Counted from the first letter of the stretch, positions 9,256-17,138 are shown. The stretch is DNA of 64,000 bases from Bradyrhizobium nanningense (GCF_004114535.1 NZ_LBJC01000027.1:1-64000), one strand, 5' to 3'. Notes: a model not told the origin generated them from the letters alone. Numbers and translations are program-made.

Positions 9256-9411
9256 TTAATTGGGAGGCTTGTCTTCCCGGTTGAGCAGTCCCAAACGCCG
9301 TTCGAGCTCTTCCTTCTTGGCCACGAGTCTCGCGGCAAGAATGTCATTGACGACCGTATGGAGTCGCCAAAGCTCTTCGAGAGACATGCTCTCAAACGGC
9401 TGCCGTTCCAT
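9256..9411 (-). CDS. Truncated H-NS family protein (oligomerisation part only)
   Basis: A 51-residue protein with the N-terminal coiled-coil of alphaproteobacterial H-NS proteins: MSLEELWRLHTVVNDILAAR followed by LVAKKEELERRLGLLNRE. Normal members are about 100 residues and end in a DNA-binding segment with a GRGxxPxWL-type core; here two stop codons in a row follow PPN, and no DNA-binding part is seen downstream. It could be a decayed gene or a natural H-NS antagonist that only oligomerises. The start has a second in-frame ATG eight codons in. Confidence 0.6.
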   Translation of the reverse strand: MERQPFESMSLEELWRLHTVVNDILAARLVAKKEELERRLGLLNREDKPPN

Positions 9412-9492
9412 GAATCCCCCCGACTCACGAAATTGCCCATAGCTCGGGCTTACGAGGGGCAGACGGCAACTCGGGGTTGGTTGCGCGGAGAG

Positions 9493-9681
9493 TTACCTAC
9501 ACCTAGGGCGCCGACCTAGTTTCTTGGAAGCTGAACGGCTCGACCTTGACCGCGAGCGGCGCAACTGAGCTTGCGCTAATCGGTTTCGCAGGACACCTAA
9601 TTCAGCAATTTGACATTCGATAAATACGATACGTTGGTGCAGAGCAAAAGCGGCGTCGAAAGTTCGATCGGAAATACTCAT
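9493..9681 (-). CDS. Small hypothetical protein
   Basis: About 62 residues from ATG 9681. The first 40 residues are helical and protein-like (SISDRTFDAAFALHQRIVFI, then ELGVLRNRLAQAQL), followed by an Arg/Ser-rich basic tail. No family recognised and no clear ribosome site. It may be a short nucleic-acid-binding or coiled-coil protein, or a chance frame. Confidence 0.35.
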   Translation of the reverse strand: MSISDRTFDAAFALHQRIVFIECQIAELGVLRNRLAQAQLRRSRSRSSRSASKKLGRRPRCR

Positions 9682-9684
9682 CAC

Positions 9685-10572
9685 GACCTCAACACTACTG
9701 GACTGAAAAATATCTCGACAATCATAGCATTACGACAGTGGACGGGCACAATTGCAAGGCGAATTCTTGAGCAATGCGCCCGACGCCGTTGCACTGATGC
9801 TTGGATCGTCGCCGGGCAGCCGGCCGAGCGGAAAAGCTGGCGCGCGCCGAAGCCGGCCCGTTGGCGTTGCCAGCGGCTGGCGCGGCTACCGCCGATGCAC
9901 GAAACCATTTTACGCGATCGGCGAAGTCGTCCGGAAACAGGCAAGGTTCTAGGTTGATGGCATCAGACGCGGGGATGCCACCATGCTAGTCCTGATGAAC
10001 CTGATTTGGCGACGACTTGCCTACACCATGCTGATCGGCATGAGATCCAAGCTCGTACGTCAGTGAAACTAGAGGCGGCTGTGGTCAGGAGGCCACCATG
10101 CCCAAACAGGTCGTGATAGCTCTCTGCCTTTGGGAGTTGCGTGCCGGGTCGCTTTCAGCATGGTAGCGTTGGTTGCGCAAATGCACGAATGCCCACCTGT
10201 CTCAAAAGCCTGAATTCTCGAAGCTTCTGAGCGAGTCACACGGAACTTTAAGCATATGCAAATTGAGCGTTTCAAACCGTAGTCTTCCAGCAAACCCATC
10301 GGCGGCGGCCCCTTGATGCATGGTGCGGCCGATTGTGAAATGGATCATATTGCGAGCCAGAAATGTCGCGATAGGATCATTCCACCGGAGCTGGCTGTAT
10401 ATTTCACTTAGATCTTTTCACCCGGTGTCTTTTGATCATGCGCGGAGTCGCTGCGGCCTTCGTGCAGGCCGGCTGCTTTTAATCACCAACAAGCTCTGTT
10501 TCCCTCGCGGCAAGTTCTAAGTTTTTCTGTACCGACAATTTGCGGAATCCAAATTGCCGTTGGAGGACGTTT
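9685..10572. other. Long gap, largely featureless
   Basis: Nearly 900 bases without a convincing gene. The only candidate is a 27-codon plus-strand frame at 9983..10066 (start MLVLMNLIWRRLAYTM), hydrophobic with a basic tail, for which there is no supporting paralogue. No repeat, tRNA or terminator seen. Confidence 0.4.
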
Positions 10573-10785
10573 ATGCCCAAGGAGAATTGCCTGATTGTTC
10601 GTGCCGCCGGGAAACGACTGGACCTGTTACGAGGCGAAGCCGCCCGCATCGCCCAAGGAGCTAACGTTGGCTGGTGGACCGACCGCGCGGAGATAGGCAC
10701 AAGGTTCTGCTTTGAAGATTCAAAAACAAAGGACTTATTCGCCCTCACCTGCGACGGACTCGGCATCAGCTGCCAGGACGGCTAG
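10573..10785 (+). CDS. Conserved-looking hypothetical protein, 70 aa
   Basis: Starts at ATG 10573 with a strong ribosome site (GGAGG about 7 bases upstream), which excludes the longer in-frame start at 10540. The protein (MPKENCLIVRAAGKRLDLLR ... GISCQDG) is soluble, with mixed charge and three cysteines. Family not recognised. It stands alone between gaps. Confidence 0.55.
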   Translation: MPKENCLIVRAAGKRLDLLRGEAARIAQGANVGWWTDRAEIGTRFCFEDSKTKDLFALTCDGLGISCQDG

Positions 10786-10940
10786 GCCCCAATGAAAAAC
10801 CCGCCGACCTTGGAGCCGGAGGAGTTTGGACTGTAGACCAGACCGGAGAGACCTTGAGCCGTTGCAGCATGAAGGCTCGCCAGCCGTGAACGAGAGGCCG
10901 CGAGTTGAGGCGGTGGCCCACAAAGGGAAGCGGGATTGTG

Positions 10941-11174
10941 TCAGCGACGATCTGGACGCGCCTGGAGGGGCACGACTTTGTCCATGTCGCTGTGACCGGA
11001 GCGCCGGCTTTGCAGCTTCACCACCTGCTCAAGTTCGAGAGCCTCTATGGCGAGCTCATCTGCCAAGCGTTCGAAAAGGGCGCGCTTTTGCGGGTCGCTC
11101 GTTCGCCTGCTCATAAGGGCCAAATCCGCGGCGTCGGCACGGAGTTTGTCCAATTTTTCCCTGAGGTCCGCCAT
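10941..11174 (-). CDS. Hypothetical helical protein, 77 aa
   Basis: The start at 11174 gives MADLREKLDKLRADAADLAL, a charged alpha-helical protein with probable coiled coil over residues 1-55 and a basic tail (ARPDRR). An in-frame start 11 codons upstream is possible. No family recognised; small helical proteins of this kind are frequent in Bradyrhizobium genomes. Confidence 0.5.
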   Translation of the reverse strand: MADLREKLDKLRADAADLALMSRRTSDPQKRALFERLADELAIEALELEQVVKLQSRRSGHSDMDKVVPLQARPDRR

Positions 11175-11348
11175 GGTATCGGCCCCGTCCTGGACCCACC
11201 TCGTCATGCGTTGACGGGATGCAGGTCAATGGCGGAACAAGCTATGAGTTCTTCCTTAACCGATTGTTAGGCCGACATTCATTAGGGTCGAGATGTGTGA
11301 ACGAGCGCCCGCTAAGCTTTACCGAGCGTGCGTCTGCGGCTATTGTGC

Positions 11349-11525
11349 TCAATGCTTCAGTGCGCACGTGGTCACGAGCAGCATGGTCCGGCTGCATTGC
11401 CAATCGGATCCCAACATCGGTTCGTGGACTCCACGAGGAGTACCGATGGCCATAGTGGTACCAGCTGCCGCTAGAACAGCGGCGGTCAGCGCGAGCGTTC
11501 GATAGGTTGCCAAGTTCCACCTCAT
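11349..11525 (-). CDS. Small secreted protein, 58 aa
   Basis: ATG 11525 follows a good ribosome site (GGAGGG, 7-base spacer). The protein starts MRWNLATYRTLALTAAVLAA, a signal peptide, and the short mature part has two cysteines (DWQCSRTMLLVTTC) that may form a disulfide. Function unknown. The gene is not long enough to judge decay. Confidence 0.6.
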   Translation of the reverse strand: MRWNLATYRTLALTAAVLAAAGTTMAIGTPRGVHEPMLGSDWQCSRTMLLVTTCALKH

Positions 11526-11682
11526 TGCGCTTCCCTCCAGTGGAAGCGCCCATGCTAGGCGCAGAGATACCTCCCGCTTGTGAACTACTTCACACGGCGT
11601 TTCTCACAGTCATCACAGTCGCGTGCAGCAAGCCCGCCGCGTGAACCGGCGCCACTTGAGGCGCTAGGCCGCCGAGGCGCAG

Positions 11683-11769
11683 TCATACGTGATGATGCAG
11701 TCCCCAGAAGGCGATCGGCAGAAGGGCTGCGGCCCCAATTCCCAGCAATAGGAGAATGGCTTCCAGCAT
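11683..11769 (-). CDS. 28-residue membrane peptide, copy 2
   Basis: Paralogue of 8616..8702: same length, same start MLEAIL, same WGL-H-x-H-V ending, with five or so conservative changes in the hydrophobic core (for example Val to Ala, Leu to Pro). Its leader GGCGGAGCTTGATTCGTC is identical to that of copy 1. Two diverged copies with intact frames suggest selection for the peptide. Function unknown; single membrane span predicted. Confidence 0.65.
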   Translation of the reverse strand: MLEAILLLLGIGAAALLPIAFWGLHHHV

Positions 11770-12238
11770 GACGAATCAAGCTCCGCCCGGCAAAGGATCA
11801 CCTTCGCGGTCGGTTGGCATTGGGCTTGCTAGGTAGGGATTGCTGGTCACTCCACCGTCCCAGTTCGTAGCAGTGCCGCCGGGTCACGATCAGGCAGGCG
11901 GTGAAGCTGCTCGCCCGCGACGATCGAGGCGCAGCAGGGCCGCGGCACCCTTGTCACGGGGACCGTGCGGCAGGATGCGGCACACGCGCAGCACTTGCGG
12001 TCCGAATTCGCTAGGGTGTTGCGAACTGTTGAGGAAATGGTCTCACGAGGTCGATCCACAAAGCGGCCAAAAAGGTAGTTCGGCGGCGGCCCAAGTAACA
12101 CTAACGCACGGACGTTCTTGCGGCGATCGCGCCCAGCGCCGATACTGGATGCAGTCGCGAAGTCGTCCTCGTTTCGCGTCGCGGGGCCTTCGCGGCAAGG
12201 GGCCCCGTCACAGGCGACGGTCCCACCCATGATCAGCT
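11770..12238. other. Gap without a recognised gene
   Basis: Open frames exist on both strands because of high GC, but none has a sensible start, ribosome site or recognisable composition. Arg/Pro/Ala-rich translations are typical of shadow frames. Confidence 0.4.
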
Positions 12239-12550
12239 CTAGTGAGCGCGCCGCGCCGCTTGGGGCACAGACGGCAGGCTCCGAGAAAACGGCTTGGCGA
12301 TCGCGAGAACTGCGGCTTCGTCAGTTTCGAGCGCGATCTTCTGGGCGAGCATCACATCGCCAATTGCCAAGTCTCGGTCCGGGAGGAAGCACCACCCGAT
12401 CTTAGGCTCCATTCTGTCGTCAAGCTCCAAAACATTCCCCATGGTGCCTTGATGAATTCGGTATCGTCGGCCGGTTTGAGAGCCAGTAACGTCAAAAAAG
12501 CCATTAGTATCAAATTGCGCGCGCTGTTCTGGAGATAACCATTCTCGCAA
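12239..12550 (-). CDS. Hypothetical protein of a Bradyrhizobium-type family, probably 5'-truncated or TTG start
   Basis: The translation LREWLSPEQRAQFD ... NGFFDVTG ... YRIHQGTMGNVLEL ... GDVMLAQKIALETDE is recalled as a small conserved family in Bradyrhizobium relatives. There is no ATG: the frame upstream of TTG 12550 has coding-like residues (PEARARRL) but meets a stop about 15 codons earlier. Either TTG is used or the gene has lost its first exon-like part by mutation. Function unknown, cytoplasmic. Confidence 0.55.
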   Translation of the reverse strand: MREWLSPEQRAQFDTNGFFDVTGSQTGRRYRIHQGTMGNVLELDDRMEPKIGWCFLPDRDLAIGDVMLAQKIALETDEAAVLAIAKPFSRSLPSVPQAARRAH

Positions 12551-12681
12551 AAGGCGACGTGCACGCGCTTCCGGGCCACTTTGTCATTGAAGCTCCGATA
12601 GAGCGCACGCAGGGCACGCAAACGCGCACCCTGAGCGACGCCGTTGCGTCCGAACAAAAACATCTTCCGTACTGCGACGGC

Positions 12682-12903
12682 TTAACCGCCGACTAAGTGC
12701 GGATAGAACAGCGTTTCCTCCGTTGTTGGATCAAATGATCTTATCAGCTTGAGATCGCCGGACGCTGTCCGAGTGGCAGCGGTAAATCCCTCGCAGGTCA
12801 GCTTCTTGAACCGCTGCTCAGCCTCGGCGAGCCCATTGCGGTCGTCCTGCTCAAAAAAATGTCTGCTGTCGCCTGTGCTGTTCATTACGATCTGGGTAGC
12901 CAT
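12682..12903 (-). CDS. Small conserved hypothetical protein, 73 aa
   Basis: MATQIVMNSTGDSRHFFEQD followed by AEAEQRFKKLTCEGFTAATR and the end FDPTTEETLFYPHLVGG. The pattern, a short beta-alpha-beta-like protein ending in LVGG, is recalled from many Bradyrhizobium genomes. Function unknown. It is complete with a normal ATG start. Confidence 0.65.
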   Translation of the reverse strand: MATQIVMNSTGDSRHFFEQDDRNGLAEAEQRFKKLTCEGFTAATRTASGDLKLIRSFDPTTEETLFYPHLVGG

Positions 12904-13001
12904 GGAAGAGAACTCCGCAAAGCCTAGCCCCCGATGAAGAACAAACCTCGCCGCGCTGAATAGTGTTCCTGCTCGAGACCAACTTTATTGTGCGCTCCTG
13001 T

Positions 13002-13192
13002 CAGCCATCCGTCTGGCTCGCTGAAGTCGACGAAACGCTGATCCGCCGCGACCTGACCCCGGGCAGGGCGCGAAACTGATCGCGAAGCGGAACGCGGCTT
13101 ATGAGGCGGTGCACGGCCCAGCGAAGGCTGTGGGCGGCGCGTTTCGGCCGCCAAGACCGGCAAGCCTGAACGACGAGCCGGCCAGATCTTTT
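13002..13192 (+). pseudogene. Fragment of a ParB/chromosome-partition-like protein
   Basis: In one frame VWLAEVDETLIRRDLTPG, then after a single-base shift AKLIAKRNAAYEAVHGPAK and a P-rich linker; this is the kind of sequence found after the N-terminal nuclease fold in plasmid or island ParB-like proteins (ENLxRxxLTxxE region). It lacks both ends and is frameshifted. It stops at a TGA that abuts the transposase fragment starting at 13198. Confidence 0.45.
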
Positions 13193-13197
13193 GTGTG

Positions 13198-13470
13198 ATG
13201 GCCCGTGCCTTGGCCCGCAGCAAACACGTCGCTCTCGGCGGCTTCTACAGGCGCATGGCCGCACGGCGCGGCGGCTTGGTGGCGAACAAGGCCCTTGCGA
13301 GAAAACTAGCCACGCTCTTCTGGCGCGTTATGGTCAAAGGCCTCGACTTCGTCGAGACCGGCGTGGCTCAATACGAGGCGAAAGTATTGGAAACCAAGCA
13401 TCGCATTCTGCGCCGACTGGCTCGTCAGCTCGGCCAGCAAATCATTCCCAATCCAGCCACCGGCGCCTGA
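13198..13470 (+). mobile_element. C-terminal fragment of an IS110/IS1111-type transposase
   Basis: About 90 residues, MARALARSKHVALGGFYRRM ... ARRGGLVANKALARKLATLFW, matching the C-terminal domain of IS110/IS1111 transposases (FYRRMxARxGxxxAxxAxAHKLA type). The N-terminal DEDD catalytic domain and the element ends are missing, so it is an inactive relic. It abuts the ParB-like fragment, which suggests an old insertion or deletion junction near 13193. Confidence 0.7.
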
Positions 13471-13523
13471 TCGGTGTTCATGGAGAGAGAGGGACCGGCC
13501 AGCTGCACGGCTTCGCCCTAGTG

Positions 13524-13658
13524 TCATTTGAAATCATGGCGCCTGCGGCGGGCCGCGGCTCGTTTCCCTGCGGAAATGAGCGCTCGAATGCCATAGCCAA
13601 CGATGACGCCGAGGATGAACGCGGCTGCCACTAGCAACGGTACAGAGAACCACTCCAT
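13524..13658 (-). CDS. Small membrane protein, 44 aa
   Basis: MEWFSVPLLVAAAFILGVIV followed by GYGIRALISAGK and an Arg-rich tail (AARRRRH). One transmembrane helix with a positively charged cytoplasmic end. This type of peptide is common in Bradyrhizobium. Function unknown. Confidence 0.6.
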   Translation of the reverse strand: MEWFSVPLLVAAAFILGVIVGYGIRALISAGKRAAARRRRHDFK

Positions 13659-13726
13659 ACCAGCCGAATGCGGTACGTGGCTGCAGCGTTCCTACCTGGC
13701 CCGCCGAAGGGCCGGACCGCCAAGGC

Positions 13727-13852
13727 TTAGTGCAGCACGCGGGCGGCTTCGGCGAGCCGGACCTTCTCTCTCAGGTCCTCGAGCTCCTGGATCATTTTTA
13801 GCAGATCGGGCAGAGGGCGCGCCCGCTTCAAAATGGGGGCCTTTTGTCCCAT
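13727..13852 (-). CDS. Small helical protein, 41 aa
   Basis: ATG 13852 with GGAGG about 9 bases upstream. MGQKAPILKRARPLPDLLKM then IQELEDLREKVRLAEAA, a basic head and an amphipathic, probably coiled-coil, helix. The frame is open further upstream but that part is not protein-like. Function unknown. Confidence 0.5.
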   Translation of the reverse strand: MGQKAPILKRARPLPDLLKMIQELEDLREKVRLAEAARVLH

Positions 13853-14243
13853 CGCTCTTCGCCTCCATGACACGCTGACGGCGAGCGACACCAAGGCGCA
13901 AGCACGCAAATTTTCCCCTGCAAGGGAATGGACAATCTTAACCAAATCATCGTGGACTGGCAGCTGGGTTTGATCACCCGGACCGAGAATAGAGCCGCAT
14001 TCCCTGGCAGGAATTTGCCCCGACGCCTGGCAGCGTTCGGCGGCTGACGAGCCTTTGAGGCTCAGAACGGACGCGCTTGGCGGCGCGGCTCCGAACCCAA
14101 CCATATTGGCCGGGGGCGAGCGTGCTGTCCAGAGGGGCAACCCTTAAAAGCGTCTCGACCAGTCTTCTCGGCTGGTGATCAACCCCCGGCTGCCGGTCTG
14201 TCACCGGCGACGGCTTTGATCGGCCGAAACCGAGAGCACCACC
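13853..14243. other. Gap without a recognised gene
   Basis: Nothing convincing on either strand; the long minus-strand frame over this stretch is Arg/Pro-rich and overlaps the better-supported genes at 14244 and 14552. Confidence 0.4.
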
Positions 14244-14555
14244 ATGTCCAACGTCATCGAACTGGCCGCGCGGCGCGCAGCACGCGCTCTGCCGCCCGAA
14301 AACGTCCGCTCTCTCGACCTCCTCGTAACCGGCCGGCAGCGAGCCAGCCGCGGGCGCAATCCGTTGCGGCACCCCTGCCTTAGCGTTTCCCACGCTGTAA
14401 CGGTTGCAGGAAAGCTCCACAGGGGCGAGGCGCTCCGGGTCGATCCCTTCATCGACGAGGCCGCCATTCTCTGGAAAGGCGTGGAGGCGGCTCGCCTCCT
14501 CCTCGCGGAGCTCTTCCAGCTCGCCGTGCAACAGGGCGGAGGGCAACAGCAATGA
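14244..14555 (+). CDS. Hypothetical protein, 103 aa
   Basis: MSNVIELAARRAARALPPEN ... HAVTVAGKLHRGEALRVDPF ... AAILWKGVEAARLLLAELFQ. Helical, soluble. The central part may be a short beta region. It overlaps the next gene by 4 bases (ATGA), so the two are translationally coupled. Both begin MSN, hinting at a shared origin of their 5' ends. Function unknown. Confidence 0.6.
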   Translation: MSNVIELAARRAARALPPENVRSLDLLVTGRQRASRGRNPLRHPCLSVSHAVTVAGKLHRGEALRVDPFIDEAAILWKGVEAARLLLAELFQLAVQQGGGQQQ

Positions 14556-14833
14556 GCAACGCAATCCGTTTCCCCCACGCTGGACGCATGGAAAAGATCG
14601 AACGCGACCGACGAGATGCAAGGGCCTACCGCGAGTTGGAGAGCGATCTACGCGACGTGGTCAACATGGGCCGCATCGCTGCAAATCTCGCCCACGATGC
14701 GGACGGCGAACCTCCGCTCTGCGAGAAGCGAAACTTGGCTTTGTTCGCCGTGTACCATCTCTTAGAAATGCTGCAGTGCTTTGAGATGAAATACGAAGAT
14801 GATGGTTGGCACGTCAGCCAGGAGGCGTCATGA
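14552..14833 (+). CDS. Hypothetical protein, 93 aa
   Basis: MSNAIRFPHAGRMEKIERDR ... DLRDVVNMGRIAANLAHDAD ... NLALFAVYHLLEMLQCFEMK, a helical soluble protein. Starts inside the stop of 14244..14555 and is followed by a possible 21-codon frame whose ATG overlaps its own stop. Function unknown. Confidence 0.6.
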   Translation: MSNAIRFPHAGRMEKIERDRRDARAYRELESDLRDVVNMGRIAANLAHDADGEPPLCEKRNLALFAVYHLLEMLQCFEMKYEDDGWHVSQEAS

Positions 14834-14895
14834 AGCGCCGACGCCGAACCCACAAGACCATCGCCAGCGGCTGGCGGTGCACGCCCGCCGGCTGA
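14830..14895 (+). CDS. Possible 21-residue basic peptide
   Basis: ATG overlaps the stop of the upstream gene (ATGA) and GGAGG lies 4-9 bases before it. The peptide is basic (MKRRRRTHKTIASGWRCTPA). Support is only the coupled start and ribosome site. Confidence 0.3.
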   Translation: MKRRRRTHKTIASGWRCTPAG

Positions 14896-14932
14896 GGCGG
14901 TGAAGCCTGGGCGCGGGGCTTCGGTCCCGCGC

Positions 14933-15106
14933 CTATATTGAAGGGCCGACGGACCCGCAGGGCTCATGGGTTTTTTTGAGCACGTGCCCGTGCCAAGTTT
15001 GGAAAATGTACCCGTTCCGACATTCACGGTGCTTTTGGGCGAAGCCAATCAAGGCCAGGACAATCAAAGCCGCTGCGACGCATCCGGCTACAACGTTCTT
15101 CATCAT
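14933..15106 (-). CDS. Small exported or membrane-anchored protein, 57 aa
   Basis: Start at ATG 15106 (MMKNVVAGCVAAALIVLALI), a signal or anchor segment, followed by a short polar part with cysteines (KHRECRNGYIFQTW ... HEPCG). GGAG lies upstream. The frame is open to 15244 but the upstream part is not protein-like. Function unknown. Confidence 0.5.
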   Translation of the reverse strand: MMKNVVAGCVAAALIVLALIGFAQKHRECRNGYIFQTWHGHVLKKTHEPCGSVGPSI

Positions 15107-15303
15107 GGCGGCCACTCCAGCTAAACTGTGACTGGCTACTCGGCCAAGTATAGGCCATCCGGCCTCCGAAGTCCGCTTCGGCAGCGCAGTGTGGCTAGGC
15201 TGCGATGAACATCTCGCCTCGGCATCACCCAAAGCGTCTGACATGACTCGCTAATTTTCGCGAATGTCGACGCTTGAGTACCACTCCTGCGCGGCCCGCC
15301 GGT

Positions 15304-15438
15304 TCACACTGGCGGGCCAATCACCTCGTACTCGAATGCGACGCCTTCCGGATCGTTCTCATCGAGCCACGCTTGAGCGATTTCCTCGGTGGCGAAGACC
15401 TTCAACTCCTCGCCCTGATCGTAAATCCATACGGTCAT
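15304..15438 (-). CDS. Small acidic protein, 44 aa
   Basis: MTVWIYDQGEELKVFATEEI then AQAWLDENDPEGVAFEYEVI. Acidic, with a short beta-alpha pattern. Its ATG overlaps the stop of the zinc-finger-like gene at 15435..15596 (ATGA), which itself overlaps the ligase gene, so three genes form one tight operon. Function unknown, but coupling with a ligase suggests a DNA-related role. Confidence 0.6.
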   Translation of the reverse strand: MTVWIYDQGEELKVFATEEIAQAWLDENDPEGVAFEYEVIGPPV

Positions 15439-15596
15439 TGCACTGTTGGCTCCTCTTCAATCTCCTGTCCGTGCAAGTGATCCATAACTTCGGCGAGGTC
15501 GCGCATATCAATCATCGCGCCACAGACTGGGCAGCGGACAAAATGTTCTGCCTCGTTTCGCACCGGCGGGCCAATGGGTCTTCCTTCGCTCGTCAT
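15435..15596 (-). CDS. Small single zinc-finger-like protein, 53 aa
   Basis: MTSEGRPIGPPVRNEAEHFV then RCPVCGAMIDMRDLAEVMDH and H. The CPxC pair plus two spaced histidines (MDHLH) form a C2H2-like zinc site. It overlaps the ligase stop by 4 bases and its own stop overlaps the next start. Probably binds nucleic acid or protein; function unknown. Confidence 0.6.
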   Translation of the reverse strand: MTSEGRPIGPPVRNEAEHFVRCPVCGAMIDMRDLAEVMDHLHGQEIEEEPTVQ

Positions 15597-16183
15597 AGCT
15601 CTCGCCCCATTGCAGGATGGCTCCGGTTCTTGACCTTGATCCAGTGCTTCTGCCGACCGCCGCGGTACGGCCGATCACGATGTTTGGAGACCAAGCCCTC
15701 TAGGCCCATCCGGCAAGCCGCCTGAAAGAGGTCGGGACCGATCTCGCCGCGCTCGAAGGGAGCCACCGTGATCCCGTCCGGCCGCCGGGCCAATAGGCGC
15801 TCGAGGTTTGTCTTACGGAGGTGCAGAGGCAGACCACGCAAATCGTCGCCGCCCATCGCGAGAATATCGAAGGCGTAAAGCTGCACCTCGTGATCGTATA
15901 GCCGGCTGTGCAGCGCGTTGAAGTCGCTGATGCCGTCCACCCCCAGGATGACGGCCTCGCCATCGATCACAAAGCGCTTCTGCCGGCTTTTCAGCGCTGC
16001 CTCGGCGATCCACGGATAGCGCTTGGTCCAGTCGGTGCCGTTGCGCGAGAGCAGGCGCACACGCTCATTCTCTCGAATGACCAGCATCCGGTAGCCGTCG
16101 TGTTTTACTTCATGAATCCAGTCGGGTCCTGAGGGGACTAGCTTGGCCGCGCTGGCCAAGCAGAGCTCGTACGCCATACGCAT
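15593..16183 (-). CDS. Minimal ATP-dependent DNA ligase (adenylation domain only)
   Basis: Start at 16183 (MRMAYELCLASAAKLVPSGP) gives 196 residues. The catalytic lysine motif I is EVKHDGYRM (Lys27); later motifs include VIDGEAVIL, LYAFDILAMGG, EGLVSKHRDRPYRGG and the final WIKVKN. It has the nucleotidyltransferase domain of LigD/LigC-type ligases but lacks the OB-fold domain, which is unusual for a full ligase and known for small stand-alone homologues in Bradyrhizobium. It may act with Ku (21667..22590) in end joining or be a nick-sensing nucleotidyltransferase. Confidence 0.8.
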   Translation of the reverse strand: MRMAYELCLASAAKLVPSGPDWIHEVKHDGYRMLVIRENERVRLLSRNGTDWTKRYPWIAEAALKSRQKRFVIDGEAVILGVDGISDFNALHSRLYDHEVQLYAFDILAMGGDDLRGLPLHLRKTNLERLLARRPDGITVAPFERGEIGPDLFQAACRMGLEGLVSKHRDRPYRGGRQKHWIKVKNRSHPAMGREL

Positions 16184-16249
16184 GGTCCTGAAGATAGGAC
16201 TTTCCGCTGGCTTTACGAGACGGGAACAAGTGGCAATTTTGTCCGCCTC

Positions 16250-16325
16250 CTGCTCGGGCTCCCAACCCCCCTTGAAGCCGCAGCAGACCCCAACAGCCCC
16301 AGCCAGCCCAGCTGGGGCCGCTTTC
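16250..16325. repeat. Hairpin-bearing repeat, copy 1
   Basis: Contains the stem CCCCAGC/GCTGGGG and a run of conserved flanking bases (CTCCCAACCCCC ... CCCAACAGCCCCAG) that recur at 16761..16843 with CCCAACGGCCCCAG. It lies just upstream of the ligase gene. A third hairpin with the same stem (GGCCCCAGCT/AGCTGGGGCC) lies at about 16473-16515. Confidence 0.6.
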
Positions 16326-16584
16326 ATGGACTCGGCAGACCTCGCTGGTGCCGTTCTCCAACCGAGAACAGATTGTGACTATAATGGGCGCTGTTTTGTT
16401 CGCTGTGCGTGTATTCATAAGCGGAACGCCCCGAAGTAAGGCTCTTGTCCTAATTCCTCGACTGCCGAGCAAAAGAGGCCCCAGCTCCGTTTGGGCGGGC
16501 GAAGCTGGGGCCAGACGGGGTTATAGCCCTTGGAAAAGGGCCATCGGGAAAACTTGGCAATCGACCGAGCGTTCCCGGCCGCTA

Positions 16585-16698
16585 GTGGCCCAGTTTCGTT
16601 CCGATGCAGGAACAGAACTTGAGGCGCGACGGGTCGTTAAGGAGTACGTGGAAAGCCTGCGCGAGATCATCAGGAAGCTACGGCGCCGAATGAATTGA
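16585..16698 (+). CDS. Possible small basic protein, about 37 aa
   Basis: The end ARRVVKEYVESLREIIRKLR then RRMN resembles a small helical family recalled from Bradyrhizobium (ESLREIIxKLRxR). The start is uncertain: GTG 16585 is in frame, and the frame is open further upstream without coding character. Amphipathic and basic; function unknown. Confidence 0.35.
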   Translation: MAQFRSDAGTELEARRVVKEYVESLREIIRKLRRRMN

Positions 16699-16760
16699 GG
16701 CCGCCTCACTTGGCGGCCGGCTTCTTCTTAGGAACCAGCTGCAAGCCTCGCGCTTGGTGC

Positions 16761-16843
16761 TGTGCTCCGGCTCCATGCCCCCCTGCGGGCCGGAGTAAGT
16801 CCCAACGGCCCCAGTCGCCGCCAAATGGCTGGGGCCGTTTTTT
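16761..16843. repeat. Hairpin-bearing repeat, copy 2
   Basis: Second copy of the repeat at 16250..16325, similar over about 75 bases. The 3' part is the terminator hairpin listed separately. The copies are about 510 bp apart in the same orientation. Confidence 0.6.
16806..16843 (+). terminator. Rho-independent terminator
   Basis: A 9-bp perfect stem CGGCCCCAG / CTGGGGCCG with a 14-base loop followed by TTTTTT (16838-16843). It would end plus-strand transcripts coming from the small gene ending at 16698. Confidence 0.8.
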
Positions 16844-16846
16844 AGG

Positions 16847-17138
16847 CTATCGCGTTCGATGGCCCGTGATTGCAAGCCGCGGATCTCCGCGCTCGAAGTC
16901 GGGCCGTACATCGGCGCCGCGGGCGCCGCAGCCCTGACAGACGAAGCGGGGCTCAATGTCCGACAACCTCGTCCGGCCACTGATCAGCGTCCAAGGCAAT
17001 GTGATGTCCGCAATGGCAGTAGACCAGGACACCGCGCAAGCCCATCTCGCGCATCTGGCCGAAGTTGATCTTGAGCGGCCGGCCGTCGGCGGTGGCGTCG
17101 GGCAGGGCGAGGCATGCAGCCATCGAAGCGCGGCGCAC
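16847..17138 (-). pseudogene. Frameshifted zinc-ribbon-like hypothetical gene
   Basis: The first part (start ATG 17138) reads INFGQMREMGLRGVLVYCHC, then GHHIALDADQWPDEVV; in another frame it goes on LSDIEPRFVCQGCGARGADV and RPDFERG. Together this is a CxCxH...CxxC protein family recalled from Bradyrhizobium. The join near 16968-16975 needs two missing bases (or one extra). Both halves keep their cysteine pairs, so the lesion is recent or an error. Confidence 0.6.

Noticed and set aside
13974..14621. 215-codon frame on the minus strand
   Set aside because: Overlaps two coupled plus-strand genes with better starts and composition.
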